Shown: piece by piece, positions 1 to 7,823 of the stretch
Numbering within the stretch: the stretch's first letter is position 1
How the letters are laid out: each line of letters opens with the position of its first letter
Source: Bradyrhizobium sp. Ai1a-2
GTDB lineage: Bacteria > Pseudomonadota > Alphaproteobacteria > Rhizobiales > Xanthobacteraceae
Direction: 5' to 3'
DNA length: 64,000 bases
Assembly: GCF_000426245.1 (NCBI RefSeq)
Contig: NZ_AUEZ01000032.1
Location: 1 to 64,000, forward strand
The notes under the pieces: generated by a model
Database searches by the model: none
What the model saw: the letters and a program-made list of their open reading frames with translations, nothing else
What the model was told of the DNA's origin: nothing
Program-made: the position numbers and the translations under genes

Positions 1-2
1 AC

Positions 3-305
3 TCGGCAGGTGCGCTGTATCAGACCTTCCCGCCTGCCGAAGCACGGCGCATCCTGCAGCGCATCGAGTTCCACTACACCCCCAAGCACGCAAGCTGGCT
101 CAACATGGTCGAGATCGAGATTGGCGTATTGCGGGGACAGTGCCTCGACCGCAGGATCGACGACCCCAAGCAACTGCGCCGCGAAATCTCCGCCTGGGAG
201 CGGCATAGAAATGCTGCCCGCTCCCGCATCAAATGGATGTTCACAATCGAAAAAGCTCGCGCCAAAATGGGACGCGCCTACCCAAACCCTTCCAAAGAGT
301 CATAA
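3..305 (+). CDS. IS630-family transposase, C-terminal fragment (5' end outside window)
   Basis: The reading frame is open from the window edge and ends at TAA 303-305. It encodes about 100 residues with the pattern HYTPKHASWLNMVEIEI, typical of the DDE_3 domain of IS630-type transposases; the Glu in VEIE is the expected third acidic catalytic residue. A basic C-terminal tail follows (KWMFTIEKARAKMGRAYP). The upstream part carrying the two Asp residues lies outside the window, so I cannot tell whether the element is intact. No clear terminal inverted repeat is visible just after the stop codon. Confidence 0.8.
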   Translation, partial: SAGALYQTFPPAEARRILQRIEFHYTPKHASWLNMVEIEIGVLRGQCLDRRIDDPKQLRREISAWERHRNAARSRIKWMFTIEKARAKMGRAYPNPSKES

Positions 306-321
306 TCACCGTGCAGAGCAA

Positions 322-555
322 CTAGTCCACCGATTCCGCGATCAGGCGGATTCTGAACACGGGCTTCTTGCTCTCGTCGATCAGCTCCATCTGCCACTCG
401 GCGTCCTGCTTGAGGCTGCGCGCGATGCTGCCGAGAAGATTGCCGCTGACCTTGGTCATCTCCGCCCACGCGGCCTCACGGCTTTCGAATTCCGACCCCT
501 GATCAGACGCGCCAGCGAAGCGCCCGTGGCTGATCCTGAAGAAATACTGCGCCAT
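322..555 (-). CDS. DUF6894 family small protein
   Basis: A 77-residue protein beginning MAQYFFRISHGRF, the usual opening of the rhizobial DUF6894 family: a hydrophobic/aromatic first strand, then a D/E-containing turn and a helix (SREAAWAEMTK). A longer frame reaches 621, but the ATG at 555 places the conserved N-terminus at the start, so I prefer it. The function of the family is unknown; members are small, soluble and very abundant in Bradyrhizobium. It lies tail to tail with the transposase fragment. Confidence 0.75.
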   Translation of the reverse strand: MAQYFFRISHGRFAGASDQGSEFESREAAWAEMTKVSGNLLGSIARSLKQDAEWQMELIDESKKPVFRIRLIAESVD

Positions 556-859
556 GTGGAACTCAATTGTTGGCCCACCCCCGGCCGTCTCGGCAGAGAT
601 TAGAAGATTAGACGCTACCAAGCCATAAATTCACGAGCCCGTATCACTACGGGCTTTCGCCGCCACGTTGTCGCCTCGATCAAACGAAGTCGGCGGGACC
701 GATGGTTGCAGTTAGAGCGTTTTCGAGCGAAGTGGACACCGGTTCGCATAGCAATCAAGTTTACGCAGATTGCGTAGACTTATCTGCGCAGAAAACGCGT
801 CAAAACTAGAATCTAGAGCTTCGGTTCTGATTCAATCAGACCCGAAGCTCTAAGAAGCT
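556..859. other. Intergenic region, mostly repeat
   Basis: No convincing gene. The right half is the composite palindromic repeat at 714-854, which ends only a few bases before the stop codon of the next gene. Nothing else recognisable is present. Confidence 0.5.
714..854. repeat. Composite palindromic repeat, copy 1 of 4 (with internal insertion)
   Basis: Half A runs from GCGTTTTCGAGCGAAGTGG to GAAAACGCGTC. Half B is a hairpin, AGAGCTTCGG... to ...CCGAAGCTCT. Compared with the copies at 7747-7823, 13965-14011 and 19997-20097, this copy carries extra bases between GGTTCGC and GAAAACGCG (about 750-790). It is a dispersed intergenic repeat of unknown function. Confidence 0.7.
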
Positions 860-1444
860 CTAATCGGTCGAACGGCGCAATTCGGCCGCGCCTTCCGGTT
901 GCGCCGGTTCGGGCTTCACCGGCTCGAGCCTGGTGCGCTCGACAGGCGGCGTCTCGACGCGCGTGGACACCTCCGCGCGGGAGGCGTCGGCCGAACGTGT
1001 CTGGGAGGGGCGCAGCGAACGCGGGCGCGCCACTGCGCGCGCCAGCAGCATCTGCTGCCCGCCCTGATGGCGGAATTCGCAATAGGCAAAGCCCATGCCC
1101 GACACCGAGCCGCGGAACGTGCGCTCGTCGCGCTTGTCGAGGTTGAAGCAGGGCTCGAAGGGAAGGCCCTTCAGCGAGGCGCACACGGCCTGGCCGCGAA
1201 TCTGCAGGGTGTTGCCCGGCAGCCTGACGTGGCGAATTGGGCCGGAGCCGGAGAACTGGATCGAACCGGCGGCGCCCATGTCGTCGAGGATGCGGCCGGC
1301 GCCGCGGGTACCGTCAAAACAGGTGAAGGCGAATACCTTGCCGGCGACGAAGCGCCTGGCCTCTTCGGCGTTCATCATCCCGGCCAGCGCGGGCACGACC
1401 GTCGCCGCGGCCATGACCGTCCCCAACAACAGACGCGCAAGCAT
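860..1444 (-). CDS. Hypothetical exported protein
   Basis: A 194-residue protein with a hydrophobic N-terminus (MLARLLLGTVMAAATVVPALA) that looks like a Sec signal peptide cleaved after ALA. The mature part has four Cys spread over about 100 residues (CFDGTRG, VCASL, EPCFN, YCEFR), possibly two disulfides, then a low-complexity Pro/Glu/Arg-rich C-terminal tail. A GTG at 1456 is possible, but the ATG at 1444 has a GGAG six bases upstream and is preferred. I do not recognise the family. The stop codon lies just beyond the composite repeat at 714-854. Confidence 0.6.
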   Translation of the reverse strand: MLARLLLGTVMAAATVVPALAGMMNAEEARRFVAGKVFAFTCFDGTRGAGRILDDMGAAGSIQFSGSGPIRHVRLPGNTLQIRGQAVCASLKGLPFEPCFNLDKRDERTFRGSVSGMGFAYCEFRHQGGQQMLLARAVARPRSLRPSQTRSADASRAEVSTRVETPPVERTRLEPVKPEPAQPEGAAELRRSTD

Positions 1445-1498
1445 GAGCCACTCCACTTACCCAGCGCGGGCACCCCGCCTTTACCCGCTGCTTACCAT

Positions 1499-1533
1499 AC
1501 CAACCAAGGCAACATTGGAGCAGCTTGGTTGGT
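1499..1533 (-). terminator. Inverted repeat downstream of acuI
   Basis: Perfect 10-bp arms ACCAACCAAG / CTTGGTTGGT with a 15-base loop, 16 bases past the acuI stop codon and upstream of the next gene on the same strand. There is no clear T-run, so it could instead be a transcript-stabilising hairpin or an operator for the downstream gene. Confidence 0.4.
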
Positions 1534-1548
1534 AAATTCTGAACGCCG

Positions 1549-2535
1549 TCAGACTATTTTTACCACGATCCGGCCGCGGACTTCGCCTGCAAGAATCTTC
1601 GGGCCATAGGAGATGGCTTGGTCCAGGCTGATTTCGTGAGTGATATCAGCTAGTTTTGCCTTGTCCAAATCGCTCGCGAGGCGGCTCCAGGCGCGCTTGC
1701 GCCGTTCGATCGGGCACATCACCGAGTCGATGCCGATAAGGCACACTCCCCGCAAAATGAACGGAGCGACCGAGGAAGGCAGGTCCATGCCGGCCGCGAG
1801 ACCGCACGCGGCGACGGCGCCGCCGTATTTGGTCATCGAGAGCATGTTGGCGAGCGTGGTCGAGCCGACGCTGTCGACGCCGCCGGCCCAGCGCTCCTTC
1901 CCGAGCGCCTTGACCGGGACGGTCAACTCGCTGCGGTCGATCACCTCGGCGGCGCCGAGGCCCTGGAGGTAGGCCGCCTCTGATTGCCGCCCGGTCGAGG
2001 CGATCACGTGATAGCCGAGCTTGGACAGCACCGCGATCGCAACCGAGCCGACCCCGCCGGCAGCCCCCGTGACCACGATCGGGCCGCTCTTGGGCGTGAG
2101 CCCGTGGTCCTCCAGCGCCAGCACCGAGAGCATGGCGGTATAGCCGGCAGTGCCGATCGCCATCGCGTCACGCGCCGAGATTCCGTCGGGCAGACGCACC
2201 AGCCAGTCGCCCTTGACCCGTGCCTTCTCGGCATAGGCACCGAGATGGGTCTCGCCCATGCCCCAGCCGTTGCAGACGACCTTGTCGCCGGCCTTCCAGT
2301 CGGGATGCGAGGATTGCTCCACGGTGCCGGCGAAATCGACGCCGGCGATCATCGGGAAGCGCCGCACCACCGGCGCCTTGCCGGTCAGTGCCAGGCCGTC
2401 CTTGTAGTTCAGCGTCGACCATTCGACGCGGACGGTGACGTCGCCATCCATCAATTCCGCGTCGTCGAATTGCGTGAGCGAGGCGGTCGTGCCCTTGTCC
2501 GCTTTGTCGATCCTGATCGCCTTGAACGTCGCCAC
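1549..2535 (-). CDS. acuI: Acrylyl-CoA reductase (AcuI/YhdH-type, NADPH)
   Basis: A 328-residue medium-chain dehydrogenase/reductase lacking the zinc-binding cysteines of alcohol dehydrogenases. The N-terminal catalytic domain (STLNYKDGLALTGKAPVVR, GVDFAGTV) matches the YhdH/AcuI subfamily, and the Rossmann motif GAAGGVGSVAIAVL sits near residue 160. AcuI reduces acryloyl-CoA to propionyl-CoA with NADPH in the cytosol, detoxifying acrylate and feeding the propionate route. The start is GTG with GGGAG upstream. That Shine-Dalgarno sequence lies in the 3' arm of a hairpin (2541-2573). The gene follows an MFS transporter on the same strand at 47 bp, so co-transcription is plausible. Confidence 0.87.
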   Translation of the reverse strand: MATFKAIRIDKADKGTTASLTQFDDAELMDGDVTVRVEWSTLNYKDGLALTGKAPVVRRFPMIAGVDFAGTVEQSSHPDWKAGDKVVCNGWGMGETHLGAYAEKARVKGDWLVRLPDGISARDAMAIGTAGYTAMLSVLALEDHGLTPKSGPIVVTGAAGGVGSVAIAVLSKLGYHVIASTGRQSEAAYLQGLGAAEVIDRSELTVPVKALGKERWAGGVDSVGSTTLANMLSMTKYGGAVAACGLAAGMDLPSSVAPFILRGVCLIGIDSVMCPIERRKRAWSRLASDLDKAKLADITHEISLDQAISYGPKILAGEVRGRIVVKIV

Positions 2536-2540
2536 GGTGC

Positions 2541-2573
2541 CACTCCCTGAAAGCCTGGATATTTAAGGGAGTG
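2541..2573 (-). promoter_or_regulatory. Hairpin covering the acuI ribosome-binding site
   Basis: Perfect 8-bp arms CACTCCCT / AGGGAGTG around a 17-base loop. On the mRNA strand the 3' arm contains the AGGGAG Shine-Dalgarno sequence of acuI, five bases from its GTG. It could also serve as a weak terminator for the upstream MFS gene. Confidence 0.4.
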
Positions 2574-2582
2574 TTTATCGCA

Positions 2583-3833
2583 TCAGGCAGGCTGCGCAAC
2601 CGGGCGCGACACTGGGGCTTCCACGATCGGCAGGTTGATCAGCGCCGACAGCACACCGAACAGGATCGAGAGCCACCAGATCGGCGTATAGGAACCGTAT
2701 TGCTCGAACACGATGCCGCCAAGCCAGACGCCCAGGAACCCGCCAACCTGGTGGCTGACAAAGGCAAAGCCGTAGAGCGTGGCAAACCAGCGCGTGCCGA
2801 ACATCAGCGCCACCAGCGCCGACGTCGGCGGCACCGTCGACAACCAAGTCAATCCGCTCACGGCGCCGAAGGCAATCGCCGAGAAGGTCGTGATCGGGAA
2901 CGAGATGAAGGCGACGGTCGCCAGCGCTCGGCTGAAGTAGATCACCGACAGGATGTAGCGCTTCGGGAAGAAGTTCTGCAGCCAGCCGACGCTGAGTGAG
3001 CCAATGATGTTGAAAAGGCCGATCGCCGCGATCACCCAGCCGCCGGTCGAGGTCGGAATGCCGCGATCGACGAGATAGGCCGGCAGGTGCACGGTGATGA
3101 AGGCGAGCTGGAAGCCACAGGTGAAGAAGCCGAGCACCAGCAGCACATAGGAGCGATGGCCGAACGCTTCCGCCATCGCGGTCTTGAACGACTGCTGGTC
3201 GCCGTCCGGCACATCAGTCCTTTCCGCCGGCGGCGTCGCGAGCGCCAGCGACAGCGGTATGATCAGGAGCATCAACGCCGCAAACACGGTGAGCGCGGTC
3301 TGCCAGCCGAAATTGTCGATCATCGCCACGCCGAACGGCGCAAACAGGAACTGGCCGAACGAACCCGCCGCAGTGCCGGCGCCGAGCGCGAGGCCGCGCT
3401 TCTCCGGCGGCAGCAACTTGCTGAACGCCGACAGCACCAGGTTGAACGAGGAGCCGGACAGGCCGAAGCCGATCAGGACGCCGGCGCCGATGTCGAGCGA
3501 CAGCGGGGCCTGCGAATAGCGCATCATGTAGAGGCCGGCGGCATAAAGCAGCGCACCGACGATCATCACGCGCACGAGGCCGAAGCGGTCCGCGATCGCG
3601 CCGGCGATTGGCTGGCCCAGGCCCCACAACAGGTTCTGCAACGCCAGCGCGAGGCCGAAAACGTCGCGGCCCCAGGCGAATTCACGGCTCATCGGCTGCA
3701 CGAAGAAGCCGAGCGCCGAGCGCGGCCCAAAGCTCAGCAGCGCGATTGCACAGCCACAGATGATGATGATCAGCGGCGTGCGCCAGCTATCGGCGCCGGA
3801 GGAAGGTCGAAGTTCGCCGGTGGTCACAGCCAT
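2583..3833 (-). CDS. MFS transporter (monocarboxylate/oxalate-formate antiporter-like)
   Basis: About 416 residues with 12 predicted membrane helices. Helix 1 is LIIIICGCAIALLSFG, the helix 2-3 loop has the MFS signature GAIADRFGLVRVM, and the two halves are joined by a hydrophilic loop around residue 200 (TPPAERTDVPDGDQQS). The overall look resembles carboxylate carriers of the OxlT/MCT group. The ATG at 3833 has AGGGGA six bases upstream and is preferred over the codon at 3848. Next to acuI, a role in uptake of a short carboxylate is reasonable, but this is inference from context. Confidence 0.8.
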   Translation of the reverse strand: MAVTTGELRPSSGADSWRTPLIIIICGCAIALLSFGPRSALGFFVQPMSREFAWGRDVFGLALALQNLLWGLGQPIAGAIADRFGLVRVMIVGALLYAAGLYMMRYSQAPLSLDIGAGVLIGFGLSGSSFNLVLSAFSKLLPPEKRGLALGAGTAAGSFGQFLFAPFGVAMIDNFGWQTALTVFAALMLLIIPLSLALATPPAERTDVPDGDQQSFKTAMAEAFGHRSYVLLVLGFFTCGFQLAFITVHLPAYLVDRGIPTSTGGWVIAAIGLFNIIGSLSVGWLQNFFPKRYILSVIYFSRALATVAFISFPITTFSAIAFGAVSGLTWLSTVPPTSALVALMFGTRWFATLYGFAFVSHQVGGFLGVWLGGIVFEQYGSYTPIWWLSILFGVLSALINLPIVEAPVSRPVAQPA

Positions 3834-3945
3834 CAATTTCCCCTGCATGCTGCGTCATCGGCGGTCCCGCCCGCCAGACGAAAGGTTACAGGGGATTAAT
3901 GCATTTGCATGAAAACCCCAAGGGGCCCGGAGAAAAAATTTCCAA

Positions 3946-3979
3946 AGCAGGGCAGCCTTGCAAGCAGGGCAGCCTTGCA
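3946..3979. repeat. 17-bp tandem duplication
   Basis: AGCAGGGCAGCCTTGCA occurs twice in direct succession (3946-3962 and 3963-3979), immediately before the large palindrome at 4001-4078. Confidence 0.7.
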
Positions 3980-4000
3980 AAATGACGTGGGCTCTCTCAC

Positions 4001-4078
4001 CGTCATTGCGAGCGGAGCGAAGCAATCCATGCCCCCGCACGCCGAGAAATGGATTGCTTCGCTCCGCTCGCAATGACG
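4001..4078. repeat. Large palindromic repeat, 30-bp perfect arms (CGTCATTGCGAG family)
   Basis: CGTCATTGCGAGCGGAGCGA... at 4001-4030 is mirrored exactly at 4049-4078 with an 18-base spacer. Diverged relatives occur at 23495-23578 and 31752-31837. It lies between the convergent ends of regulatory and coding regions and could fold as a long RNA hairpin. Confidence 0.8.
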
Positions 4079-4204
4079 GCGTCGTCCCGGCGAAGGCCGG
4101 GACCCATAGCCACAGGGAGGTGTTGTGGCGCGAGCACGTGGGTGCAGCGGAGCACACGGCAGAGGCCCGTGGTTATGGATCCCCGCTTTCGCGTGGACGA
4201 CGAG

Positions 4205-5638
4205 CTACCGTTTCGCGCTGGCCTGCTCGGCGGAGCTTTGCGCGGCCTCGGCGAGCTCTGCCGAGATCTCCGCGGTCTCGGCCGGGTTTCCCCAGCTCGG
4301 CGCGTCGCTGCCATCGCCCCAGGCACGCGGGCGATAGAAGGTGTGGACGCCGAACTTGTACATCTTCTTCATTTCGCTGACCCAGGACGGCCGCACCCAA
4401 TAGGCGTGATAGTGCGTCGACTTGTTGACCTCGGGCAGCCAGAGCCGGCCGTCGAGCATCTCCTTGGCGATCTTCTTCGCACGGTCCCACATGTCGGGCT
4501 CGCGGATGACGTCGCGGACGTTGTCGCAGGCGAAGGTGAACTGGCAGGCGAAGTGGCGGTACTTGTTCTGGTAGACCACGCCACAAACCGTGGTTGGATA
4601 TTTGCCTGAGAAGGCGCGGTTCAACACCACCTGTGCCACCGCGATCTGGCCACGCACCGCCTCGCCTCTCGCTTCGAAATAGACGGCTTCGGCAAGACAC
4701 TTTTCCGACTTGGCGCGCGACTTCTCGTCGAACAGGCCGAGCCGCTCGGCCGGCGTCTTGGCGTGCTGGTTGTCGGCATTGACCTCGCCCTTCGGCGCGA
4801 TGCTCTCGCCCATGTCGCCGGCGCGCACCGGACCGTCGGCATCGACCGGCAGTGACGCCATCGCCTTCATGTCCGGATCGGGCGAGGCATCGGGCACGAC
4901 GATCGTCGGCTCCTCGCCCGGCTGCCAGCGCTCCATGGTCTCGGGTGTTCCGAGCGACGAGCCGAAGAACAGGCTCGAGGTCTTGAATGCGAACGTATCG
5001 CGCCGTGGCGCCGTCTCGGGCGCGGCCATGGGCTGCGCGTTCGCCGGCGGGATATCGGACGTCGGCTGCGACGGCGCATATTGCGGCAACGGCGGCGCGT
5101 TGAGCGCGGCCTCCAATTCCGGATCGAGCGGCGCGTGCTCGGCGGGCGGGTGCGCAGCGGTCTTCATGCCCTTGACGGAAGAGTTCGAGGTCGAGGGATC
5201 TTCGCCTGTCGGCGCGGAGCCGCCAGGCACGGCTTCAGCCGGCGCCTGCGGTGCGACGCCGAGACGATCGCCCTTCAGCGTACGGTCGACCTTGGGGAAA
5301 TCGGCGGCGACATAGCGCGGCGGCGGCGTGACGATCGGATTGCGGGTGATGGAACCGGCGAGGTCGCCGCCCTGGCTGTCGAGCCTCGCCAACCGATAGG
5401 TCGCAACTTGCGGCGAGGACGTTCCGATCGGTCGGCCGAAACTGTAGGCGGCGACGTGGATCGTGCCCATGGCGGAGAACATGCGCTTCTGCCACCGCTC
5501 AGCGACGCCGGGCTGGCGGGCAAGCAGTGACGCGATGTCCTGATATCCGATCTCGGTCGGCATCAATGCGAAGATGCTAAGACCGAGTCCGAAGAGCGCG
5601 AACCGTGCGCCCTTCGGATGGTTACGCAACACTAACAT
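4205..5638 (-). CDS. Cell wall hydrolase, SleB-like (Hydrolase_2)
   Basis: About 477 residues. The N-terminus has one hydrophobic segment (ARFALFGLGLSIFALMP), so the protein is probably exported or anchored. A long Pro/Ala/Ser-rich, low-complexity middle (about residues 120-290) follows. The C-terminal Hydrolase_2 domain contains CLAEAVYFEARGE, GQIAVAQVVLNR and STHYHAYWVRPSW, as in SleB/CwlJ lytic enzymes that cut peptidoglycan. The Glu in YFEARGE is the likely catalytic acid. The start at 5638 puts the hydrophobic segment near the N-terminus; an in-frame start at 5698 is possible. Such proteins in rhizobia are probably general murein-remodelling enzymes, not spore enzymes. Confidence 0.82.
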   Translation of the reverse strand: MLVLRNHPKGARFALFGLGLSIFALMPTEIGYQDIASLLARQPGVAERWQKRMFSAMGTIHVAAYSFGRPIGTSSPQVATYRLARLDSQGGDLAGSITRNPIVTPPPRYVAADFPKVDRTLKGDRLGVAPQAPAEAVPGGSAPTGEDPSTSNSSVKGMKTAAHPPAEHAPLDPELEAALNAPPLPQYAPSQPTSDIPPANAQPMAAPETAPRRDTFAFKTSSLFFGSSLGTPETMERWQPGEEPTIVVPDASPDPDMKAMASLPVDADGPVRAGDMGESIAPKGEVNADNQHAKTPAERLGLFDEKSRAKSEKCLAEAVYFEARGEAVRGQIAVAQVVLNRAFSGKYPTTVCGVVYQNKYRHFACQFTFACDNVRDVIREPDMWDRAKKIAKEMLDGRLWLPEVNKSTHYHAYWVRPSWVSEMKKMYKFGVHTFYRPRAWGDGSDAPSWGNPAETAEISAELAEAAQSSAEQASAKR

Positions 5639-5752
5639 CGATACGCTCACGCAACGCTGACACCGACCGAACGCAGTCCATCCGTGCAATTCGACCAAAT
5701 TTGTTGGTACTGAATTTAGGTTGCCGCGGAGTTAATCGACGTGGCTTGCGCG

Positions 5753-5866
5753 CTACAGGCAAGCGCTCGCAGAGATCTTGCGCGACGCATCGAACGCATT
5801 GGTAAATGCCTCGCGGATGAAAGTAGTAAATATGAGGTCAACGAAGAGAGTGAACAAAGTCTTCAC
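5753..5866 (-). CDS. Possible small protein of 37 residues
   Basis: A short frame starting at GTG 5866 with GAGGA seven bases upstream, 29 bp after the stop codon of the MFS gene on the same strand. The peptide begins MKTLFTLFVDLIFTTFIREA, an amphipathic or weakly hydrophobic helix, and ends with a polar tail containing SRK. It is supported only by the ribosome-binding site and composition; it could be chance. Confidence 0.3.
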   Translation of the reverse strand: MKTLFTLFVDLIFTTFIREAFTNAFDASRKISASACL

Positions 5867-5895
5867 GCCATTGTCCTCGCCGCATCTTCGACCGA

Positions 5896-7137
5896 CTAGA
5901 TTGAAGCGATCGACGACATCCGCGCGTGCAGCGGCGAACCTGTGCGACGTGTTGAGGCCCAGACCAATAGCGCAGCCGCGCTGAAGGCTGCTCCCAATAT
6001 CGAGACGCCGGTCCACCCCGCATGGGCGTTGGCGGTCGTCGAAGCAATGGCGCCGATGGCGCTGCCGACCGAATAGAACACCATGTAGCCGCCGACGAGG
6101 CGGCTGCGCGCTTCCGGATGAAGGGCGAAGATGATGCTTTGATTGGTCACGTGGACCGCCTGGACCGCGAGGTCGAGCAGCACCACGCCGATGACGAGCG
6201 CGAGGATCGACACTGGCAACAGCACGATCAATCCCCACGATGCAGTCAGGAGCACGAGCGACAGACCCGTCGTCCATTGACCGAGACCGCGATCGGCGAG
6301 CCTGCCTGCGCTGCCTGCTGCGGCGGCGCCGGCGACGCCGACGAGACCGAAAAGACCGATCTGGCCATGCGAGAGCGAGAACGGAGGGGCACTGAGCGGA
6401 AGCACGAGCGCCGTCCAGAAGGTGCTGAACGCAGCGAAGATGAACAGTGCGAGGACGCCGCGAACGAGCAGGATGGGCTCGCGGAGGAAAAGGCTGGGGA
6501 TGGACCGCAGCGTGACGAAATAGCTGTCGGAACTTTCCGGCGGAAGATGTTTCGGCAGGATGCGGAAGAGGATGCCGGCCATCGCCAATGCCAGCGCCGC
6601 CGAGGTCAGATAGACGACACGCCAACCGCCGATATCGGCGAGGATTCCGGCGACGAAGCGCGCGGCCAGGATGCCGATCACGACCCCGCTGGTGACCGTT
6701 CCGACCGCCTTCCCGCGTTCGGAAGGCAAGGCCAGCGTGGCGGCAAAGGCGACCAGCACCTGGACAACGACGGCGACGAGGCCGACCACCGCCATGCCGG
6801 CGAACAGCACGCCCTCGGTCCTGGCTGTCGCGACCGCCACAAGCGCGGCAGCCGATAGCATGCCCTGGATCACGATGAGACGACGACGATCCAGGAGATC
6901 GCCAAGCGGCACGATGAAGATCAGCCCCAACGCGTAGCCGATCTGGGTGAGCGTCACGACGAGGCCGATCGCGGCTGGCGGAATCCCGAAATCTTCGGCC
7001 ATCGCATCGAGCAGCGGCTGGGCATAGTAGATGTTCGCAACGCTGAGACCTGCCGCGACGGCAAAGACCAGCGTCGTGGTTTTCGACAGCCCCCGATGTG
7101 GTTGGTCCGCCGTTACACCTGTCTCATTGCGCCCCAT
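5896..7137 (-). CDS. MFS transporter (drug efflux-like) controlled by the divergent HxlR regulator
   Basis: About 413 residues with 12 predicted helices; helix 1 carries VANIYYAQPLLDAMAEDF, characteristic of the AraJ/YdhC-like MFS efflux group, and the loop motif GDLLDRRRLIVIQG follows helix 2. The ATG at 7137 has GAGGAGG five bases upstream, much better than the codon at 7161. It is transcribed away from an HxlR-type repressor gene with about 126 bp between them, including two palindromes. This arrangement is typical of a small regulated efflux unit; the substrate is unknown. Confidence 0.82.
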   Translation of the reverse strand: MGRNETGVTADQPHRGLSKTTTLVFAVAAGLSVANIYYAQPLLDAMAEDFGIPPAAIGLVVTLTQIGYALGLIFIVPLGDLLDRRRLIVIQGMLSAAALVAVATARTEGVLFAGMAVVGLVAVVVQVLVAFAATLALPSERGKAVGTVTSGVVIGILAARFVAGILADIGGWRVVYLTSAALALAMAGILFRILPKHLPPESSDSYFVTLRSIPSLFLREPILLVRGVLALFIFAAFSTFWTALVLPLSAPPFSLSHGQIGLFGLVGVAGAAAAGSAGRLADRGLGQWTTGLSLVLLTASWGLIVLLPVSILALVIGVVLLDLAVQAVHVTNQSIIFALHPEARSRLVGGYMVFYSVGSAIGAIASTTANAHAGWTGVSILGAAFSAAALLVWASTRRTGSPLHARMSSIASI

Positions 7138-7167
7138 CGCGGCCTCCTCTTCTTCACACAATCAAGC

Positions 7168-7223
7168 ATCTAGTCTTATGTTAAGACCAGTTGCGGCGAC
7201 CAAATCTAGTTCTATTTTAGAAC
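7168..7223. promoter_or_regulatory. Two operator-like palindromes between MFS and HxlR genes
   Basis: GTCTTATGTTAAGAC (7173-7187) and GTTCTATTTTAGAAC (7209-7223), each preceded by ATCTAGT, lie with their centres 36 bp apart. They are the only AT-rich dyads in the divergent intergenic region and are good candidates for binding by the dimeric HxlR protein encoded next to them. Confidence 0.6.
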
Positions 7224-7263
7224 CAGATTTGGATGTATTCAGGCGCAAAGGAGAGCGGCGGCT

Positions 7264-7722
7264 ATGGTGAAACGTATCAGCCTGTCGGAGGCGGATTGCC
7301 CGGTGGCGCGGGCGCTGGATGTGATCGGCGACTGGTGGTCGCTGCTGATCATCCGCGATGCGTTCGAAGGCGTGCGGCGCTTCAGCGAGTTCCAGACCGG
7401 GCTCGGCATTGCCAAGGGGATGCTGTCGACGCGTCTGCGCGATCTTGCGGAGAGGGGCGTGCTGGAGACCGCGCCGGCCTCCGACGGCAGCGCCTACAAG
7501 GAATACATCCTGACCGAGAGGGGACGCGGACTTTTCCTCGCGATCGTCGCGCTACGCCAATGGGGCGAGGACCATCTTTACCGTGCCGGCGAACGACATT
7601 CGGTGCTGGTCGATCGGGCGAACGGCGATCTGGTCGCCCGTCTTGAACTGCAGGCGTCGGATGGACGGGTGCTCGCCTGGAATGAGACGCAGGTTAGGAA
7701 GGCCGAAGCAGAGTCGGGCTGA
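7264..7722 (+). CDS. HxlR-family winged-helix transcriptional regulator
   Basis: 152 residues. The HxlR signature CPVARALDVIGDWWSLLIIRD is at positions 12-32, followed by the recognition region KGMLSTRLRDLAERGVLE and the wing YKEYILTERG. Cys12 is the only cysteine and is conserved in the family, where in some members it senses electrophiles or oxidants. It is a cytosolic dimeric DNA-binding protein, probably repressing itself and the divergent MFS gene through the two palindromes upstream. An AGGAGA lies upstream of the ATG. Confidence 0.87.
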   Translation: MVKRISLSEADCPVARALDVIGDWWSLLIIRDAFEGVRRFSEFQTGLGIAKGMLSTRLRDLAERGVLETAPASDGSAYKEYILTERGRGLFLAIVALRQWGEDHLYRAGERHSVLVDRANGDLVARLELQASDGRVLAWNETQVRKAEAESG

Positions 7723-7746
7723 ATGCCCGCCCGAGCTTCGCTTTTC

Positions 7747-7823
7747 GACGCGTTTTCTTCAAGCGAACCGGTGTCCACCCTCGGATCAAGTCCGAGGGCA
7801 TGCTTCGCTCGAAAACGCTCTAG
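7747..7823. repeat. Composite palindromic repeat, copy 2 of 4
   Basis: GACGCGTTTTCTTCAAGCG...CGCTCGAAAACGCTCTAG. It is the half-A form with an inserted hairpin CCCTCGGA-TCAAG-TCCGAGGG in the middle. The last bases, read on the minus strand as TAGAGCG, include the stop codon of the adjacent histidine kinase gene. Confidence 0.75.

Noticed and set aside
4205..5638. Spore germination cortex hydrolase
   Set aside because: The SleB-like domain is present, but nothing else here suggests sporulation; in alphaproteobacteria this is a general cell-wall hydrolase family.
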